Positions 1 to 10,514 of a DNA stretch of 64,000 bases are shown here, one piece after another. The DNA lies in NCBI RefSeq assembly GCF_017565705.1, contig NZ_JAGDYL010000006.1, forward strand, positions 171,288 through 235,287, read 5' to 3'. The DNA is from Leucobacter ruminantium (GTDB lineage: Bacteria; Actinomycetota; Actinomycetes; Actinomycetales; Microbacteriaceae). The first letter of the stretch is position 1. Each line of letters starts with the position of its first letter. Made by a program: the position numbers and the translations under genes. The notes under the pieces are model-generated. The model was not told the DNA's origin and did no database searches. It saw only the letters and a list, made by a program, of their open reading frames with translations.

Positions 1-187
1 CGAGAGCCCGGCCGAGGTCGACCGCGCCTATGCGGACATCGTGGAGAGGTTCGCGACAGCCGCGCACACAGCGCCCTGGGACGCTCCGTGGGGGCAGCGT
101 TACGCGACCGTGCTCGATCCCGACGGCAACTCGATCGATCTCTACGCCCCGCTCACCTCCGACGGTGCTGCTGCCTCCCTCGGCTGA
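1..187 (+). CDS. VOC (glyoxalase/bleomycin-resistance) family protein, C-terminal end
   Basis: Only the last 61 codons are inside the window; the frame enters at base 2 and stops at TGA 185-187. The end of the product contains YATVLDPDGNSIDLYAPL, the typical C-terminal beta-strand pattern of a VOC domain (G-R-x-x-x-x-x-DPDGN-x-x-x-L). VOC proteins are metal-dependent lyases, dioxygenases or drug-binding proteins. The substrate cannot be told from this fragment. The stop codon lies inside the first unit of the 21-bp repeat array, and the gene converges on uvrB. Confidence 0.75.
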   Translation, partial: ESPAEVDRAYADIVERFATAAHTAPWDAPWGQRYATVLDPDGNSIDLYAPLTSDGAAASLG

Positions 188-345
188 ACCGAGGCATCCT
201 TCGGCTGAACCGAGGCATCCTTCGGCTGAACCGAGGCCTCCCTCGGCTGAGCCGAGGCATCCGCCGGCTGAGCAGAGGTATCCCTCGACTGAGCCCCGGC
301 ATCCCTCCGCTGAGCCGAATCCGCACCTGTCTGAGCCGAAGCCCC
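178..345. repeat. Array of eight 21-bp tandem hairpin repeats
   Basis: Eight consecutive 21-bp units start at 178, 199, 220, 241, 262, 283, 304 and 325. Units 1-4 are nearly identical (core CCTCGGCTGAACCGAGG, itself an inverted repeat) and units 5-8 decay progressively. Each intact unit can fold into a small stem-loop. The array fills the gap between two convergent genes, so it may act as a bidirectional terminator. The unit length is a multiple of three, so each unit places a TGA in the frame of the VOC gene. Confidence 0.9.
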
Positions 346-374
346 CGCCGCCTGTGCCGGCGCGAACCCGGCGC

Positions 375-2471
<2,097 letters not shown>

Positions 2472-2556
2472 GAGGGTACTCCGACCCTCTGACAAACGCG
2501 CCCGGATCAGCCCTGGGCGGACACCGGGGAGTGGCCGTCTCGCACCTCGCCCAGAT

Positions 2557-2592
2557 AGTTACATTTTGTAATTAAGTGGTAATGTAATAATC
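2557..2592 (+). promoter_or_regulatory. AT-rich promoter/operator of marR
   Basis: A short AT-rich island directly before the marR ATG contains inverted repeats: TTACATT (2559-2565) and AATGTAA (2581-2587), plus an overlapping TTACA-TTT-TGTAA (2559-2571). A -10-like TAATGT at 2580-2585 lies seven bases before the ATG, so the transcript is probably leaderless. MarR proteins usually bind such palindromes in their own promoter, so autorepression is likely (inference). Confidence 0.6.
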
Positions 2593-3045
2593 ATGGACAC
2601 CACCCTGCTCGACCGCCTCCTCGCCATCGGTGCACTGTTCCAGACCGACATGCAGCGCGCATTCGCCGGGACCTCGCTCACTGAAAGCAGAGTCCACGCG
2701 CTCTGGGTGCTGCAGCACTCCGGACCCGCGACGCAGCAGTGCCTCGCGGAAGCGCTGCGGGTCACTCCTCGCAGCATCTCCGCCCTCGTCGACGCGCTCG
2801 AATCGGCGGGCTACGCGAAGCGCCTCCCCCACCCCGACGATCGACGAGCGGTGCTCGTCGCCCTCACCCCCTCCGCCGAACGGATGATGACCCGCATGCA
2901 GGAGGATCACCGACACCTCTCCGATCGCCTGCTCTCCGCCGTCGACGCCGAGGATCGGGCAGCCTTCGAACGAGGAGTCGACGCGGTGCTCCGCGCACTG
3001 ACCGAACTCGTCGCCGAGGAGCAGGTGCGCTATGGCGACCGTTGA
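2593..3045 (+). CDS. MarR-family transcriptional regulator
   Basis: 150-aa winged-helix repressor. The recognition helix region reads TQQCLAEALRVTPRSISALVDALE and is followed by the wing signature HPDDRRAVLVALT, the family hallmark (DxRxxxVxLT). MarR proteins dimerise and release DNA when a small phenolic or hydrophobic ligand or an oxidant binds. The ligand here is unknown. The start is the ATG right behind the AT-rich operator. The 3' end overlaps the next gene by 14 bases, so the downstream membrane protein is probably co-transcribed and controlled by it. Confidence 0.9.
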   Translation: MDTTLLDRLLAIGALFQTDMQRAFAGTSLTESRVHALWVLQHSGPATQQCLAEALRVTPRSISALVDALESAGYAKRLPHPDDRRAVLVALTPSAERMMTRMQEDHRHLSDRLLSAVDAEDRAAFERGVDAVLRALTELVAEEQVRYGDR

Positions 3046-3712
3046 CCTCACCGCGTTCCGCGACCTCGCCGTCCGCGCCCTGCGGGTGGAGCTGCGCATC
3101 TACGAGAGCCTGTGGCGCGCCGCCGCACGCCGGCCGAAGATCGCACCCGGCGCGCGCGGATTCCGCTACCACCGCCCTGTGCTCACGATCCTCATCATCT
3201 TCATGGTGCTCTCGGCGCTCGAGATCCCCATTCTCGACCTGATCGTGCACCGCTGGCCCGTGGTGCGCATCGCCGTGCTCCTGCTCGGCATCTGGGGCCT
3301 GACCTGGATGATCGGCCTGCTGTGCGCCTATCTCACTCGACCGCACACCGTCGGGCCCAAGGGCATCCGGGTGCGGGAGGGGCTCGAACTCGACATTCCC
3401 GTGCCGTGGGAGGACTTCGCCTCGATCCGACGACTGACGGTCACGGAGGAGAGCATCGACCCCACCAGCACCGACAAGCCCGGGCGGGTCTTCGAGCACG
3501 AGGGAAGGCGGGTCTGCGCGATCTGGGTGGGCGGCGAGACGAACTTGGAGATCGAGTTCGAACGACCCGTGCGCATCCGGCTACCGGGGCGGCTCCCCAA
3601 GGGCGGCGAGCACGAGGTGGCCGCACTGCGCCTCCACGCCGATGAACCGCGGGCTCTCATGGACGCGGTGGAGGAACAGCTCGCGAAGCTGAACGCGCGC
3701 CTCGCCGAGTGA
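3032..3712 (+). CDS. Membrane protein with cytoplasmic PH-like tail, function unknown
   Basis: 226 aa. After a basic N-terminus two membrane segments are clear (about residues 50-72 and 80-100). A soluble, beta-rich C-terminal half follows, with patterns such as GIRVREGLELDIPVPWEDFASIRR that recall bacterial PH/YdbS-like domains; this similarity is by eye only. GAGGAG lies a short distance before the ATG. The gene starts inside marR and is presumably the target or partner of that regulator. I recognise no specific family and assign no function. Confidence 0.75.
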   Translation: MATVDLTAFRDLAVRALRVELRIYESLWRAAARRPKIAPGARGFRYHRPVLTILIIFMVLSALEIPILDLIVHRWPVVRIAVLLLGIWGLTWMIGLLCAYLTRPHTVGPKGIRVREGLELDIPVPWEDFASIRRLTVTEESIDPTSTDKPGRVFEHEGRRVCAIWVGGETNLEIEFERPVRIRLPGRLPKGGEHEVAALRLHADEPRALMDAVEEQLAKLNARLAE

Positions 3713-3750
3713 CACCGGACGTCAACTACCCGAGCAGATGACAAGCACAC

Positions 3751-3802
3751 TTGACACACGGTGAAAGTCGAGGCGATACTTGCCGCGGGGCGAGTAAAGG
3801 AG
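3751..3802 (+). promoter_or_regulatory. Promoter and Shine-Dalgarno of the ABC-2 operon
   Basis: A near-consensus sigma-70-type promoter: TTGACA (3751-3756), 18-base spacer, GATACT (3775-3780). The ribosome site AAAGGAG (3796-3802) lies seven bases before the ATG at 3810. Confidence 0.7.
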
Positions 3803-3809
3803 ACTTTCC

Positions 3810-4694
3810 ATGACGCGTACGGGGCGCACGGGGCGCGCGAAAGATCCCGGTAGCTCGAAACGCCTCCTCGCCCCGCGCGATCTCTCGGCCCTCCTCGCGC
3901 TCTCGGCCATGAGCGGCCGAGACATGCTGCGCCACCGTCTCACCGGCTTCGCCGCCCTGTTCATGTTCGCGTGGATGATCGCGCTCTACGTCGTCATGTC
4001 GCTGATGACCGGCGGCTGGTCGCTCACGGACGAGGCATCGCAGGCGAGGGATCCACTGCGGTCGGCTCTCCCCGGTGTGCTCCTGACCGGCATCGCCGCG
4101 ATCGCATTCATGGGGACCACCGTGCCCATCGTCGCCATGCGGGAGCGCGGCATGCTGCGCCTGCTCGGGACGACGCCGCTGCGCCGCCCGGTCTTCCTCG
4201 CCGCGCAGTTGCCCGTCAGGCTGATCCTCGTCGCGGTCGAGACGGCCGTCGCCGTCGGCATCGCGGAGCTGCGAGGCTTCACCGAGGACCTCGACCCGCT
4301 GCGTCTGGCCGTGACGCTCGTGCTCGGCACAGCGATGTGCTTCGCCTTCGCGTTCCTGTTCGCGGCGCGCGCGAGCAGCTCCGAGGCCGCCCATCATGCG
4401 ACGACCTTCCTGTGCGTCGCACTGCTCTTCGCGTCCGGCGGCATCGTGCCGATCGCGACGCTCCCCGACCCGCTCCTCACCGCTGCCCATACGCTGCCTC
4501 CCGTCTGGTTCGCCACCGCCCTCGGTGCGGATCTGACCGGCGCCGCGTCACCGCTGCTCCCGCTGCCGCTGCTGTGGCTGATGATGGCGGTGACGACAGG
4601 GGCCATAGGGATCGCTGCCACCCGCCGATTCAGGTGGGATCAGACGGAACACACACCAGCACCAGCACCAGCACGAACGGAGCCTCGCCCATGA
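3810..4694 (+). CDS. ABC-2 type transporter permease
   Basis: 294-aa integral membrane protein with about six hydrophobic segments from residue 45 onward, after a basic, Gly/Arg-rich N-terminus. The central stretch MRERGMLRLLGTTPLRRPVFLAAQ is the amphipathic region typical of ABC-2 permeases of the drug/daunorubicin exporter type. It is the first gene of a four-gene operon and overlaps the next gene by ATGA. The matching ATPase is the fourth gene. The exported substrate is unknown; such systems often export antibiotics, peptides or lipids. Confidence 0.85.
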   Translation: MTRTGRTGRAKDPGSSKRLLAPRDLSALLALSAMSGRDMLRHRLTGFAALFMFAWMIALYVVMSLMTGGWSLTDEASQARDPLRSALPGVLLTGIAAIAFMGTTVPIVAMRERGMLRLLGTTPLRRPVFLAAQLPVRLILVAVETAVAVGIAELRGFTEDLDPLRLAVTLVLGTAMCFAFAFLFAARASSSEAAHHATTFLCVALLFASGGIVPIATLPDPLLTAAHTLPPVWFATALGADLTGAASPLLPLPLLWLMMAVTTGAIGIAATRRFRWDQTEHTPAPAPARTEPRP

Positions 4695-5104
4695 GCATCG
4701 ACGACCCCAGGTACACTCAACGCGAGCGCCGGGCGGGGCGCCGATACACGCGGGAGTTCGGCGCGGCCATCGTCCTGTGGCTCGCGCTCTTCCTCGGCCT
4801 CCCGGCGCTCTGGCCGGTCGAACCGGGCGGCGGCCCGGCCCTGCTGCAGGCGCTGCTCCCGGTGCTGCCGCTGCTGTGGGCGGCGGTCGCGATCGCTCGC
4901 CACGTCGCGAGCACCGACGAGATGCAGCGGCAACTGCTCTTCCGCAGCTTCGGGTTCGGCTTCGCCGCGGCATCGCTCGCCGCGGTCGTGCTGACGATGC
5001 TCTGGGGCCAGGGATTCCGCCCTCCCGTGCCGACGATGTGGACCTTCCTCGCAGGCATGGTCGGCTGGTCGCTGGCGCTCGCGGTCTCATTCGGAAGGCG
5101 CTGA
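4691..5104 (+). CDS. Small four-helix membrane protein of the exporter operon
   Basis: 137 aa with four predicted hydrophobic segments (roughly residues 24-44, 50-68, 85-107 and 114-134). A charged loop, ARHVASTDEMQRQLLFRS, sits between helices 2 and 3. Proteins of this layout are commonly encoded next to roughly 70-residue XRE regulators in Gram-positive bacteria, as here. The start overlaps the permease stop (ATGA), which indicates coupling. Biochemical role unknown. Confidence 0.8.
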   Translation: MSIDDPRYTQRERRAGRRYTREFGAAIVLWLALFLGLPALWPVEPGGGPALLQALLPVLPLLWAAVAIARHVASTDEMQRQLLFRSFGFGFAAASLAAVVLTMLWGQGFRPPVPTMWTFLAGMVGWSLALAVSFGRR

Positions 5105-5106
5105 CC

Positions 5107-5328
5107 GTGCGGAACGACATCCGGGCCATGCGCACGGCGTGCGGCTGGTCGCAGGCCGCGCTCGCCGAGCTGCTCGGCGTCTCACGGCAGACGGTGAACG
5201 CGCTCGAGACGGGGCGCTACGATCCCTCGCTGCCCCTCGCCTTCCGCATCGCGCGCCTCTTCGAGGTGCCCATCGAGCAGGTGTTCTTCGCCGACGCCGA
5301 CGACGCGCCGCCCAGCGGGGGCCGCTGA
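5107..5328 (+). CDS. XRE-family small DNA-binding regulator
   Basis: 73 aa, GTG start. Nearly the whole protein is one helix-turn-helix domain: WSQAALAELLGVSRQTVNAL followed by ETGRYDPSLPLAFRIARLF, then VPIEQVFF. This matches the short Cro/C1-type regulators paired with small membrane proteins. It overlaps the ATPase start at one base (TGATG). It probably autoregulates the exporter operon (inference). Confidence 0.9.
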   Translation: MRNDIRAMRTACGWSQAALAELLGVSRQTVNALETGRYDPSLPLAFRIARLFEVPIEQVFFADADDAPPSGGR

Positions 5329-6335
5329 TGGCTCGCGCTCGCACGTCGGCCGAGCTCGACCGCGGAATAGTCGTGGAGGGTCTGTCGGCGGGATACGGCG
5401 ATCACGAGGTGCTCGCGGGCCTCGACCTCTCGATCTCCCCCGGAGAGCTCTTCGGCCTGCTCGGCCCGAACGGGGCAGGCAAGACCACGCTGGCCGAGAC
5501 GATCGCCGGGTTGCGTCGCCCGCGCTTCGGCACCGTGCGGGTAGCGGGCCTCGATCCCTCGCGGGCGCGCGAGGAGATCACGTCCGTTCTCGCGGTGCAG
5601 CCGCAGGCTTCCGCACTGTTCCCGACCCTGACCGCTCGCGAGACGCTCGCGCTCTTCGCCTCGTTCCACACCGACCCCGTGCGCCCCGACGAGGTGCTGC
5701 GGACCGTGGGCCTCGCGGGCGCGGCGGCGACCCGAGTCGGACGGCTCTCGGTCGGGCAGCGGCAGCGGCTGCTCATCGGCGTCGCACTCGTGGGGCGGCC
5801 GCGCGTGCTCGTGCTCGACGAGCCCTCGGCCGCGCTCGATCCCGCGGGCCGGCGCGAGCTCAGGGGTCTCATCCGTTCCCTGCGGGACGAGGGATCCACG
5901 GTTCTGCTCACCACGCACCACCTCGATGAGGCCGCCGAGCTGTGCGACCGCATCGGCGTCCTGAGCGAGGGACGGCTCGTCGCGCTCGGCTCCCCCGACG
6001 AGCTCACCCGACGGTTCTCGGGCCTGGCCGAGGTCGTGTTCTCGATTCCCGACGAGGTCGGGGCGAGGGATCGGCTGGCCGCGGCGCTCGGCGGGGAGCG
6101 GCCCGCGTCCCCGACTGCACCGGCCGCCCCGGCTCCCCCGCTCATCGCCGCTCCTCCGCGGATCGAGCCGATCGGCGATCGGCTCGTCGTGAGGGTGAGC
6201 TGCGCGGACCCCGACGCCGTGCTCCGCGCCGTGACCTTCGCGCGCGGCCTCCGGGCCTCCGGTCTCACGGCGCGCCGGGGAACGCTCGAAGAAGCCTATC
6301 TGCGGCTGACCGGAGCGCCCCGTTCCGGGGGCTGA
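5328..6335 (+). CDS. ABC transporter ATP-binding protein (ABC-2/DrrA-like)
   Basis: 335 aa. Walker A GPNGAGKTT near residue 45, Q-loop VQPQASALFPTLTARE, signature RLSVGQRQRL, Walker B VLVLDEPSAALDP and the switch-histidine region TTHHLDEAAELCDR are all intact. The C-terminal 100 residues form a DrrA/NatA-like accessory domain, broken by a Pro/Ala-rich linker (about 260-280). It energises the ABC-2 permease four genes earlier; together they form a complete exporter. The final gene of the operon. Confidence 0.92.
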   Translation: MARARTSAELDRGIVVEGLSAGYGDHEVLAGLDLSISPGELFGLLGPNGAGKTTLAETIAGLRRPRFGTVRVAGLDPSRAREEITSVLAVQPQASALFPTLTARETLALFASFHTDPVRPDEVLRTVGLAGAAATRVGRLSVGQRQRLLIGVALVGRPRVLVLDEPSAALDPAGRRELRGLIRSLRDEGSTVLLTTHHLDEAAELCDRIGVLSEGRLVALGSPDELTRRFSGLAEVVFSIPDEVGARDRLAAALGGERPASPTAPAAPAPPLIAAPPRIEPIGDRLVVRVSCADPDAVLRAVTFARGLRASGLTARRGTLEEAYLRLTGAPRSGG

Positions 6336-6354
6336 GTGCTTCAGCGAGGGACCC

Positions 6355-7758
6355 CTATCGCTCCGAGACCCGCCCCGCGATCCCGGCGATGGATGCGAGC
6401 ACCAGCGGCCGCACCGCCCACAACGCGACACCCGCGACCACGAGACCGCCCGCGAACCACCAGAACCCCACCCACGACACCCCGGGCGTGCCCGCGAACA
6501 TGTGATTCAGGTTCTTCAACGCACCCGTCGCGAACACCAGGAACACATGCACCACCACGAACCCCACGAAGAACAGCATCGTCGGATAGTGGAGCGCCCG
6601 CGCCACCGGCGCCGGATACACCCGGTTCAGTTTCTCCGCGCCCTGCGGCCACCACTCACTCATCCGCACCCCGCTGATCGCCGCGAGCGGCGCCGCGATG
6701 AACACGACCGTGAAGTACATCAGCTGCTGCAGACTGTTGTAGTTCACCCACCCATCCTCGACCGGCCACTCCAACGTCAGATACTGCAACCCCGCACTGA
6801 GCGCGTTCGGGAACACCTCGAGGCTCGTCGGCACGATCCGCACCCAGTGCCCCGACACGAACAACAGCACCACGAACATCACCCCGTTGACCAGCCACAG
6901 CACATCCAGCAAGGTGTGCAGCCACAGATACAGGGACACCTTCTTCCCGCCCCGCTTCGGGGTGTAGAACGCATCCGGCTTCCGCTGACGCCGCACCAAG
7001 AGACCCGTGCGCACGATGAGCACCATGAAGAAGAAGTTCAGGAAATGACTCCACCGCGCCCACGCGGGGAACCCATCCTCGACGAACTCGGGCAGGTGGT
7101 ACTCCCCCGGATACCGGGCCAGGAACCCCGGCACCCCCGGCAACGTCGTCACCCCGCGCGCGACCAGCACGATGATCCCCGCCGCGACCACCGCACCCCC
7201 GCCGAACAGCAGCACGACCCGCACCCACCGGGCCAGCGACCGCGAACCCAGCACGAGCGGAGCGCGCCGCGGGCGGGCCTGCACGGCCGGGGCCGCCCGT
7301 GTGATGGGGCTCGGAACCTCGGACGCGGAAGCGGGCTCGGGTTTGAGCTCATCTGGTTCGGAGACTGCACTCATCGGGACAACGACCGGGTTCTCCACGG
7401 CCGAGGGCTCGGCCCCCGCCGACACCTCCGGTAGACGCGCGGGGGCGAGCGCGAAACCGACCGGCGGCCACGGCTCTCCGCCCGGCACCCGCGGCAGCCC
7501 CCGCCGCAATGGCGTCCCACTCGCAGCGGTGAGCCTCACCGCGGCGGTCTCAGCAGCAGAGACGGCAGCAGCGGCGACGGAAGCCAGGACGGCAACGGAG
7601 GAGCCCCTCGTCTGCTCGGCAGCCACGACGGTCTCCGTCACGACAGTCCTGTCCGCGATGCCGCCCCCGTCAGCGACACGCGAGGCCCCCATCGGCCACG
7701 GCTCTCCGCCAGGCACCCGCGGCAGACCCCGCCTGACGGAGTGTCCGTACGTCGCCAT
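6355..7758 (-). CDS. Cytochrome b561-like membrane haem protein with duplicated N-terminal motif
   Basis: 467 aa. The C-terminal half (from about residue 175) is a membrane cytochrome b domain with five or six hydrophobic segments and intramembrane histidines in WSHFLNF, WLHTLLDVL, ALHYPTMLF and VVHVFLVF that could bind haem. The N-terminal 170 residues are Ala/Pro/Glu-rich and probably disordered. They carry the motif RRGLPRVPGGEPWP twice (about residues 9-22 and 84-97). The gene starts four bases after etfA, so it is probably co-transcribed. A role as electron outlet from ETF to the quinone pool or another acceptor fits the context but is inference. Its wording of codons looks somewhat different from its neighbours. 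Confidence 0.8.
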   Translation of the reverse strand: MATYGHSVRRGLPRVPGGEPWPMGASRVADGGGIADRTVVTETVVAAEQTRGSSVAVLASVAAAAVSAAETAAVRLTAASGTPLRRGLPRVPGGEPWPPVGFALAPARLPEVSAGAEPSAVENPVVVPMSAVSEPDELKPEPASASEVPSPITRAAPAVQARPRRAPLVLGSRSLARWVRVVLLFGGGAVVAAGIIVLVARGVTTLPGVPGFLARYPGEYHLPEFVEDGFPAWARWSHFLNFFFMVLIVRTGLLVRRQRKPDAFYTPKRGGKKVSLYLWLHTLLDVLWLVNGVMFVVLLFVSGHWVRIVPTSLEVFPNALSAGLQYLTLEWPVEDGWVNYNSLQQLMYFTVVFIAAPLAAISGVRMSEWWPQGAEKLNRVYPAPVARALHYPTMLFFVGFVVVHVFLVFATGALKNLNHMFAGTPGVSWVGFWWFAGGLVVAGVALWAVRPLVLASIAGIAGRVSER

Positions 7759-7762
7759 CGCG

Positions 7763-8791
7763 CTACCGCCCCCGGCCTTCGAGCGCCGCGATCAGCTGCG
7801 GCACAACCTGGAACACGTCTCCGACGACGCCGAAATCGGCGATCTCGAAGATCGGGGCATCCGCGTCCTTGTTGATCGCGACGACCGTCTTGGCGGTCTG
7901 CATACCCGCCCGGTGCTGGATCGCACCCGAGATCCCGAGCGCCACGTACAGTTGCGGCGACACCGCAACCCCCGTCTGGCCGACCTGGAACGACTGCGGC
8001 ACCCACCCCGCGTCCACGGCGGCGCGAGACGCCCCCACCGCCGCTCCCAGCGCGTCGGCGAGCTGCTCGACGAGCGCGAACCCCTCCTGCGAACCGAGCC
8101 CGCGGCCGCCCGAGACGACCCGCTCGGCACCGCGCAGCTCCGGTCGCGACGACACCGCGGCCACCGGCTCGAACGACTCGACACTGGCAGCCGGTCTCCC
8201 CGAGGCCTCGACCCGCAGCGACTCGACGACGGGTGCGCGAGACTCGGCCCGCAGCTGCACCGCGCCCTCGCGCACCGTGACCACGATGAGGCCGAGCGTC
8301 GCGGCCGATACGACCGTGTAGCTCCCGCCGTACACGGAGTGCCGCACCGCGATCCCCTCGGCGTCGCGCTCGATCCCTATCGCATCGACGGCGATGACAG
8401 CGCGAGCCCGCGCGGCATAGCGGCCCGCGATATCGCGGCCGTTCACCGAGTGCGGCAGCAGCACCGCGTCCGGCTGCACGCGCTCGACCGCGGCCGCGAC
8501 GGCGTCCACCGCCGGAGTTCCCAGCAGCGAGGGATCAGTCTCGGCCGTCAGCACACAGGCCGCGCCGAGGCCCGCTGCCGCGGCGGCCGCCTCCTCGAGA
8601 TCGCCCACCGCCGCACTCCCGGCTCCGGCACCGGTCCCAGCTCCGGCTCCGATGACCAGCGCCACGGGGGTGCCGACCGCCGAAGCGGCTCCGAGCAGGC
8701 CGGCCGCACTCGCACCGAGCGCTCCCCCGGACTGCGCCTCCAGCACGACCAGAATCGCATCGTCGGCGTACTCGCCGCTCATCTCGCTCAT
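7763..8791 (-). CDS. etfA: Electron transfer flavoprotein alpha subunit
   Basis: 342 aa. The C-terminal FAD-binding domain is clear: [11 protein letters not shown], then [20 protein letters not shown] and [20 protein letters not shown], ending with [23 protein letters not shown] is an FAD heterodimer that collects electrons from acyl-CoA dehydrogenases. I chose the ATG of MSEMSG because AGGAG lies seven bases upstream; an upstream ATG five codons earlier overlaps that site. Located directly after etfB and before the cytochrome gene, downstream of an acyl-CoA dehydrogenase that is a probable electron donor. Confidence 0.95.
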   Translation of the reverse strand: MSEMSGEYADDAILVVLEAQSGGALGASAAGLLGAASAVGTPVALVIGAGAGTGAGAGSAAVGDLEEAAAAAAGLGAACVLTAETDPSLLGTPAVDAVAAAVERVQPDAVLLPHSVNGRDIAGRYAARARAVIAVDAIGIERDAEGIAVRHSVYGGSYTVVSAATLGLIVVTVREGAVQLRAESRAPVVESLRVEASGRPAASVESFEPVAAVSSRPELRGAERVVSGGRGLGSQEGFALVEQLADALGAAVGASRAAVDAGWVPQSFQVGQTGVAVSPQLYVALGISGAIQHRAGMQTAKTVVAINKDADAPIFEIADFGVVGDVFQVVPQLIAALEGRGR

Positions 8792-8816
8792 CGTTCCGCT
8801 CCTCATGCCTCAGGCC

Positions 8817-9638
8817 TCACACCAACCGGTTCTCGATCAGGAAGTCCGCGAGTTGCTCGCCGGCATCGCCCGCGTCCACGATCCTCAGGCCCGCGGCCCG
8901 GGGCGGCCTCTCGGCGATGGACAGCATGATCGATCTCGGCACCGAGAGGTCACCTGCATCAACGCCGAGGTCCTCCGGAGAGAGCACTTCGACAGGCTTC
9001 TTCTTCGCCGCGAGAATGCCCTTGAAGTTCGGGAAGCGCGCCGCGGGCAGCGCCTCCGTCACGGAGACCACCGCGGGCAGCGGGGCCGTCAGCTTCTGCA
9101 CGCCGCCCTCGACCGGCCTCACGCCCGAGACCGCGTCGGCGGTGATTCTCAGCTCGGACAGCCCGCTCAGCAGCGGCATCTCCAGCAGCTCGGCCAGCAT
9201 GGCCGGAACCACTCCGCCGGCGCCGTCGGTCGAGGCGTTCCCGGCGAGCACGAGGTCCGCCCCCGATCTGCGTACAGCGGCGGCGAGCACCTCAGCGGTG
9301 AGTCCCGCGTCGGCGCCCGAGAGCGCATCACCCACGACTTGCACGCCCGAGTCGGCTCCGACGGCCAGCACCTTCCGCAGGGTGGAGGCAGCGCCCGCCG
9401 GCGCCATCATCACGACCGTCACCTCCACGCCCCCGGCCGAATCGCCCCCGGCCGAATCACCCCCGGCCGAATCGCTCTCGGCCGAATCCGCATAGGCCAG
9501 CGCCGCCTCGAGCGCTCGCTCGCAGATCTCATCGGGCACTGCCTCCGAGGCCGCTCGCGCGGCGAGCCCGGTCTCGAGGTCCAGCACCCGATCACCGTAG
9601 GTGTCGGGGACCTCCTTCATCAGAACGATGATCCGCAT
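8817..9638 (-). CDS. etfB: Electron transfer flavoprotein beta subunit
   Basis: 273 aa, slightly longer than usual because of an inserted acidic, repetitive loop (about residues 52-68) encoded by three 15-bp DSAGG units. Otherwise typical: MRIIVLMKEVPDTYG start, VLAVGADSGVQV nucleotide-binding region, DLVLAGNASTDGAGG and the C-terminal PFSVEVL-like stretch KKPVEVLSPEDLGVD. Partner of EtfA in the FAD/AMP heterodimer. AAGGAG precedes the ATG. First of the etfB-etfA-cytochrome trio and preceded by the enoyl-CoA hydratase gene. Confidence 0.95.
   Translation of the reverse strand: MRIIVLMKEVPDTYGDRVLDLETGLAARAASEAVPDEICERALEAALAYADSAESDSAGGDSAGGDSAGGVEVTVVMMAPAGAASTLRKVLAVGADSGVQVVGDALSGADAGLTAEVLAAAVRRSGADLVLAGNASTDGAGGVVPAMLAELLEMPLLSGLSELRITADAVSGVRPVEGGVQKLTAPLPAVVSVTEALPAARFPNFKGILAAKKKPVEVLSPEDLGVDAGDLSVPRSIMLSIAERPPRAAGLRIVDAGDAGEQLADFLIENRLV
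9430..9488. repeat. 15-bp in-frame tandem repeat inside etfB
   Basis: Three near-perfect 15-bp units (core CCGGCCGAATC plus four bases) and a partial fourth. They encode DSAGG repeats on the minus strand. Copy-number changes would keep the frame and only lengthen or shorten a loop of EtfB. Confidence 0.85.
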
Positions 9639-9683
9639 CGTTGCTCCTTCGCGGAATTCCTGGGGGTACGGGGGCTACAGGGA

Positions 9684-10460
9684 TCAGCGGTGCCCGAAGT
9701 CGGGCGAGCGCTTGTCGCGGAAGGCGCGCATGCCCTCCGTCTGGTCATCGAGCGCGAAGGTCGCCGTGAACGCCTGCTTCTCGAAGCGCAGCCCCTCGGC
9801 GAGCACGGTCTCCTCCGCGGCCTGCAGTGCCTCCTTCGCGGCGTAGACCACGGGCAGCGACATCGAGGCGATGGTCTCGGCCGTCGCCGCGGCCTCCGCG
9901 AGCAACTCGTCGGCGGGGACGACGCGCGAGACGAGCCCGGCCCGTTCGGCCTCCTCCGCGTCCATCGTGCGCCCGGTGAGCACGAGCTCGGCCGCCTTGT
10001 ACCTGCCGACCGCGCGCGGCAGCCGCTGCGTGCCGCCCATGCCGGGAATCACGCCGAGCTTGATCTCGGGCTGCCCGAACCGGGCCGTGTCGGCCGCGAG
10101 GATGATGTCGCACATCATCGCGAGCTCGCAGCCCCCGCCCAGCGCGAAGCCCGCGACCGCGGCGACCACCGGTGTGCGCAGCCGCGAGAACTCCGACCAC
10201 TCCGCGAACGGATCATCGAGGTACATGTCGACGTAGTCGCGCTCGGCCATCTCCTTGATATCGGCGCCCGCCGCGAAGGCCTTTGCCGAACCCGTGATCA
10301 CGATGGCGCCGATGTCGGGGTCGGCGTCGTAGGCCCTGCCCGCCGAGACGATCTCGCGCATCAGTTGCCGGTTCAGCGCGTTGAGCGCCTCGGGACGATT
10401 CAGGGTGATGTGGCCGACCCGGCCTCGGGTCTCGGTCAGGATCAGTTCGTATTCCGACAT
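9684..10460 (-). CDS. Enoyl-CoA hydratase/isomerase (crotonase family)
   Basis: 258 aa, the usual length. Oxyanion-hole segments [11 protein letters not shown] and [15 protein letters not shown], and the catalytic-glutamate region [23 protein letters not shown], are intact, so it should hydrate 2-enoyl-CoA esters. In this block the likely substrates are methacrylyl-CoA or tiglyl-CoA from valine or isoleucine, or short-chain fatty enoyl-CoA. It lies between the 3-hydroxyisobutyrate dehydrogenase gene and etfB, with short gaps on the same strand. AAAGG precedes the ATG. Confidence 0.93.
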   Translation of the reverse strand: MSEYELILTETRGRVGHITLNRPEALNALNRQLMREIVSAGRAYDADPDIGAIVITGSAKAFAAGADIKEMAERDYVDMYLDDPFAEWSEFSRLRTPVVAAVAGFALGGGCELAMMCDIILAADTARFGQPEIKLGVIPGMGGTQRLPRAVGRYKAAELVLTGRTMDAEEAERAGLVSRVVPADELLAEAAATAETIASMSLPVVYAAKEALQAAEETVLAEGLRFEKQAFTATFALDDQTEGMRAFRDKRSPDFGHR

Positions 10461-10514
10461 CGTGTCGCCTTTCTTGTTGGTACGGCTCGGCCGGTCGGCC
10501 GTGCCCGACCGACG

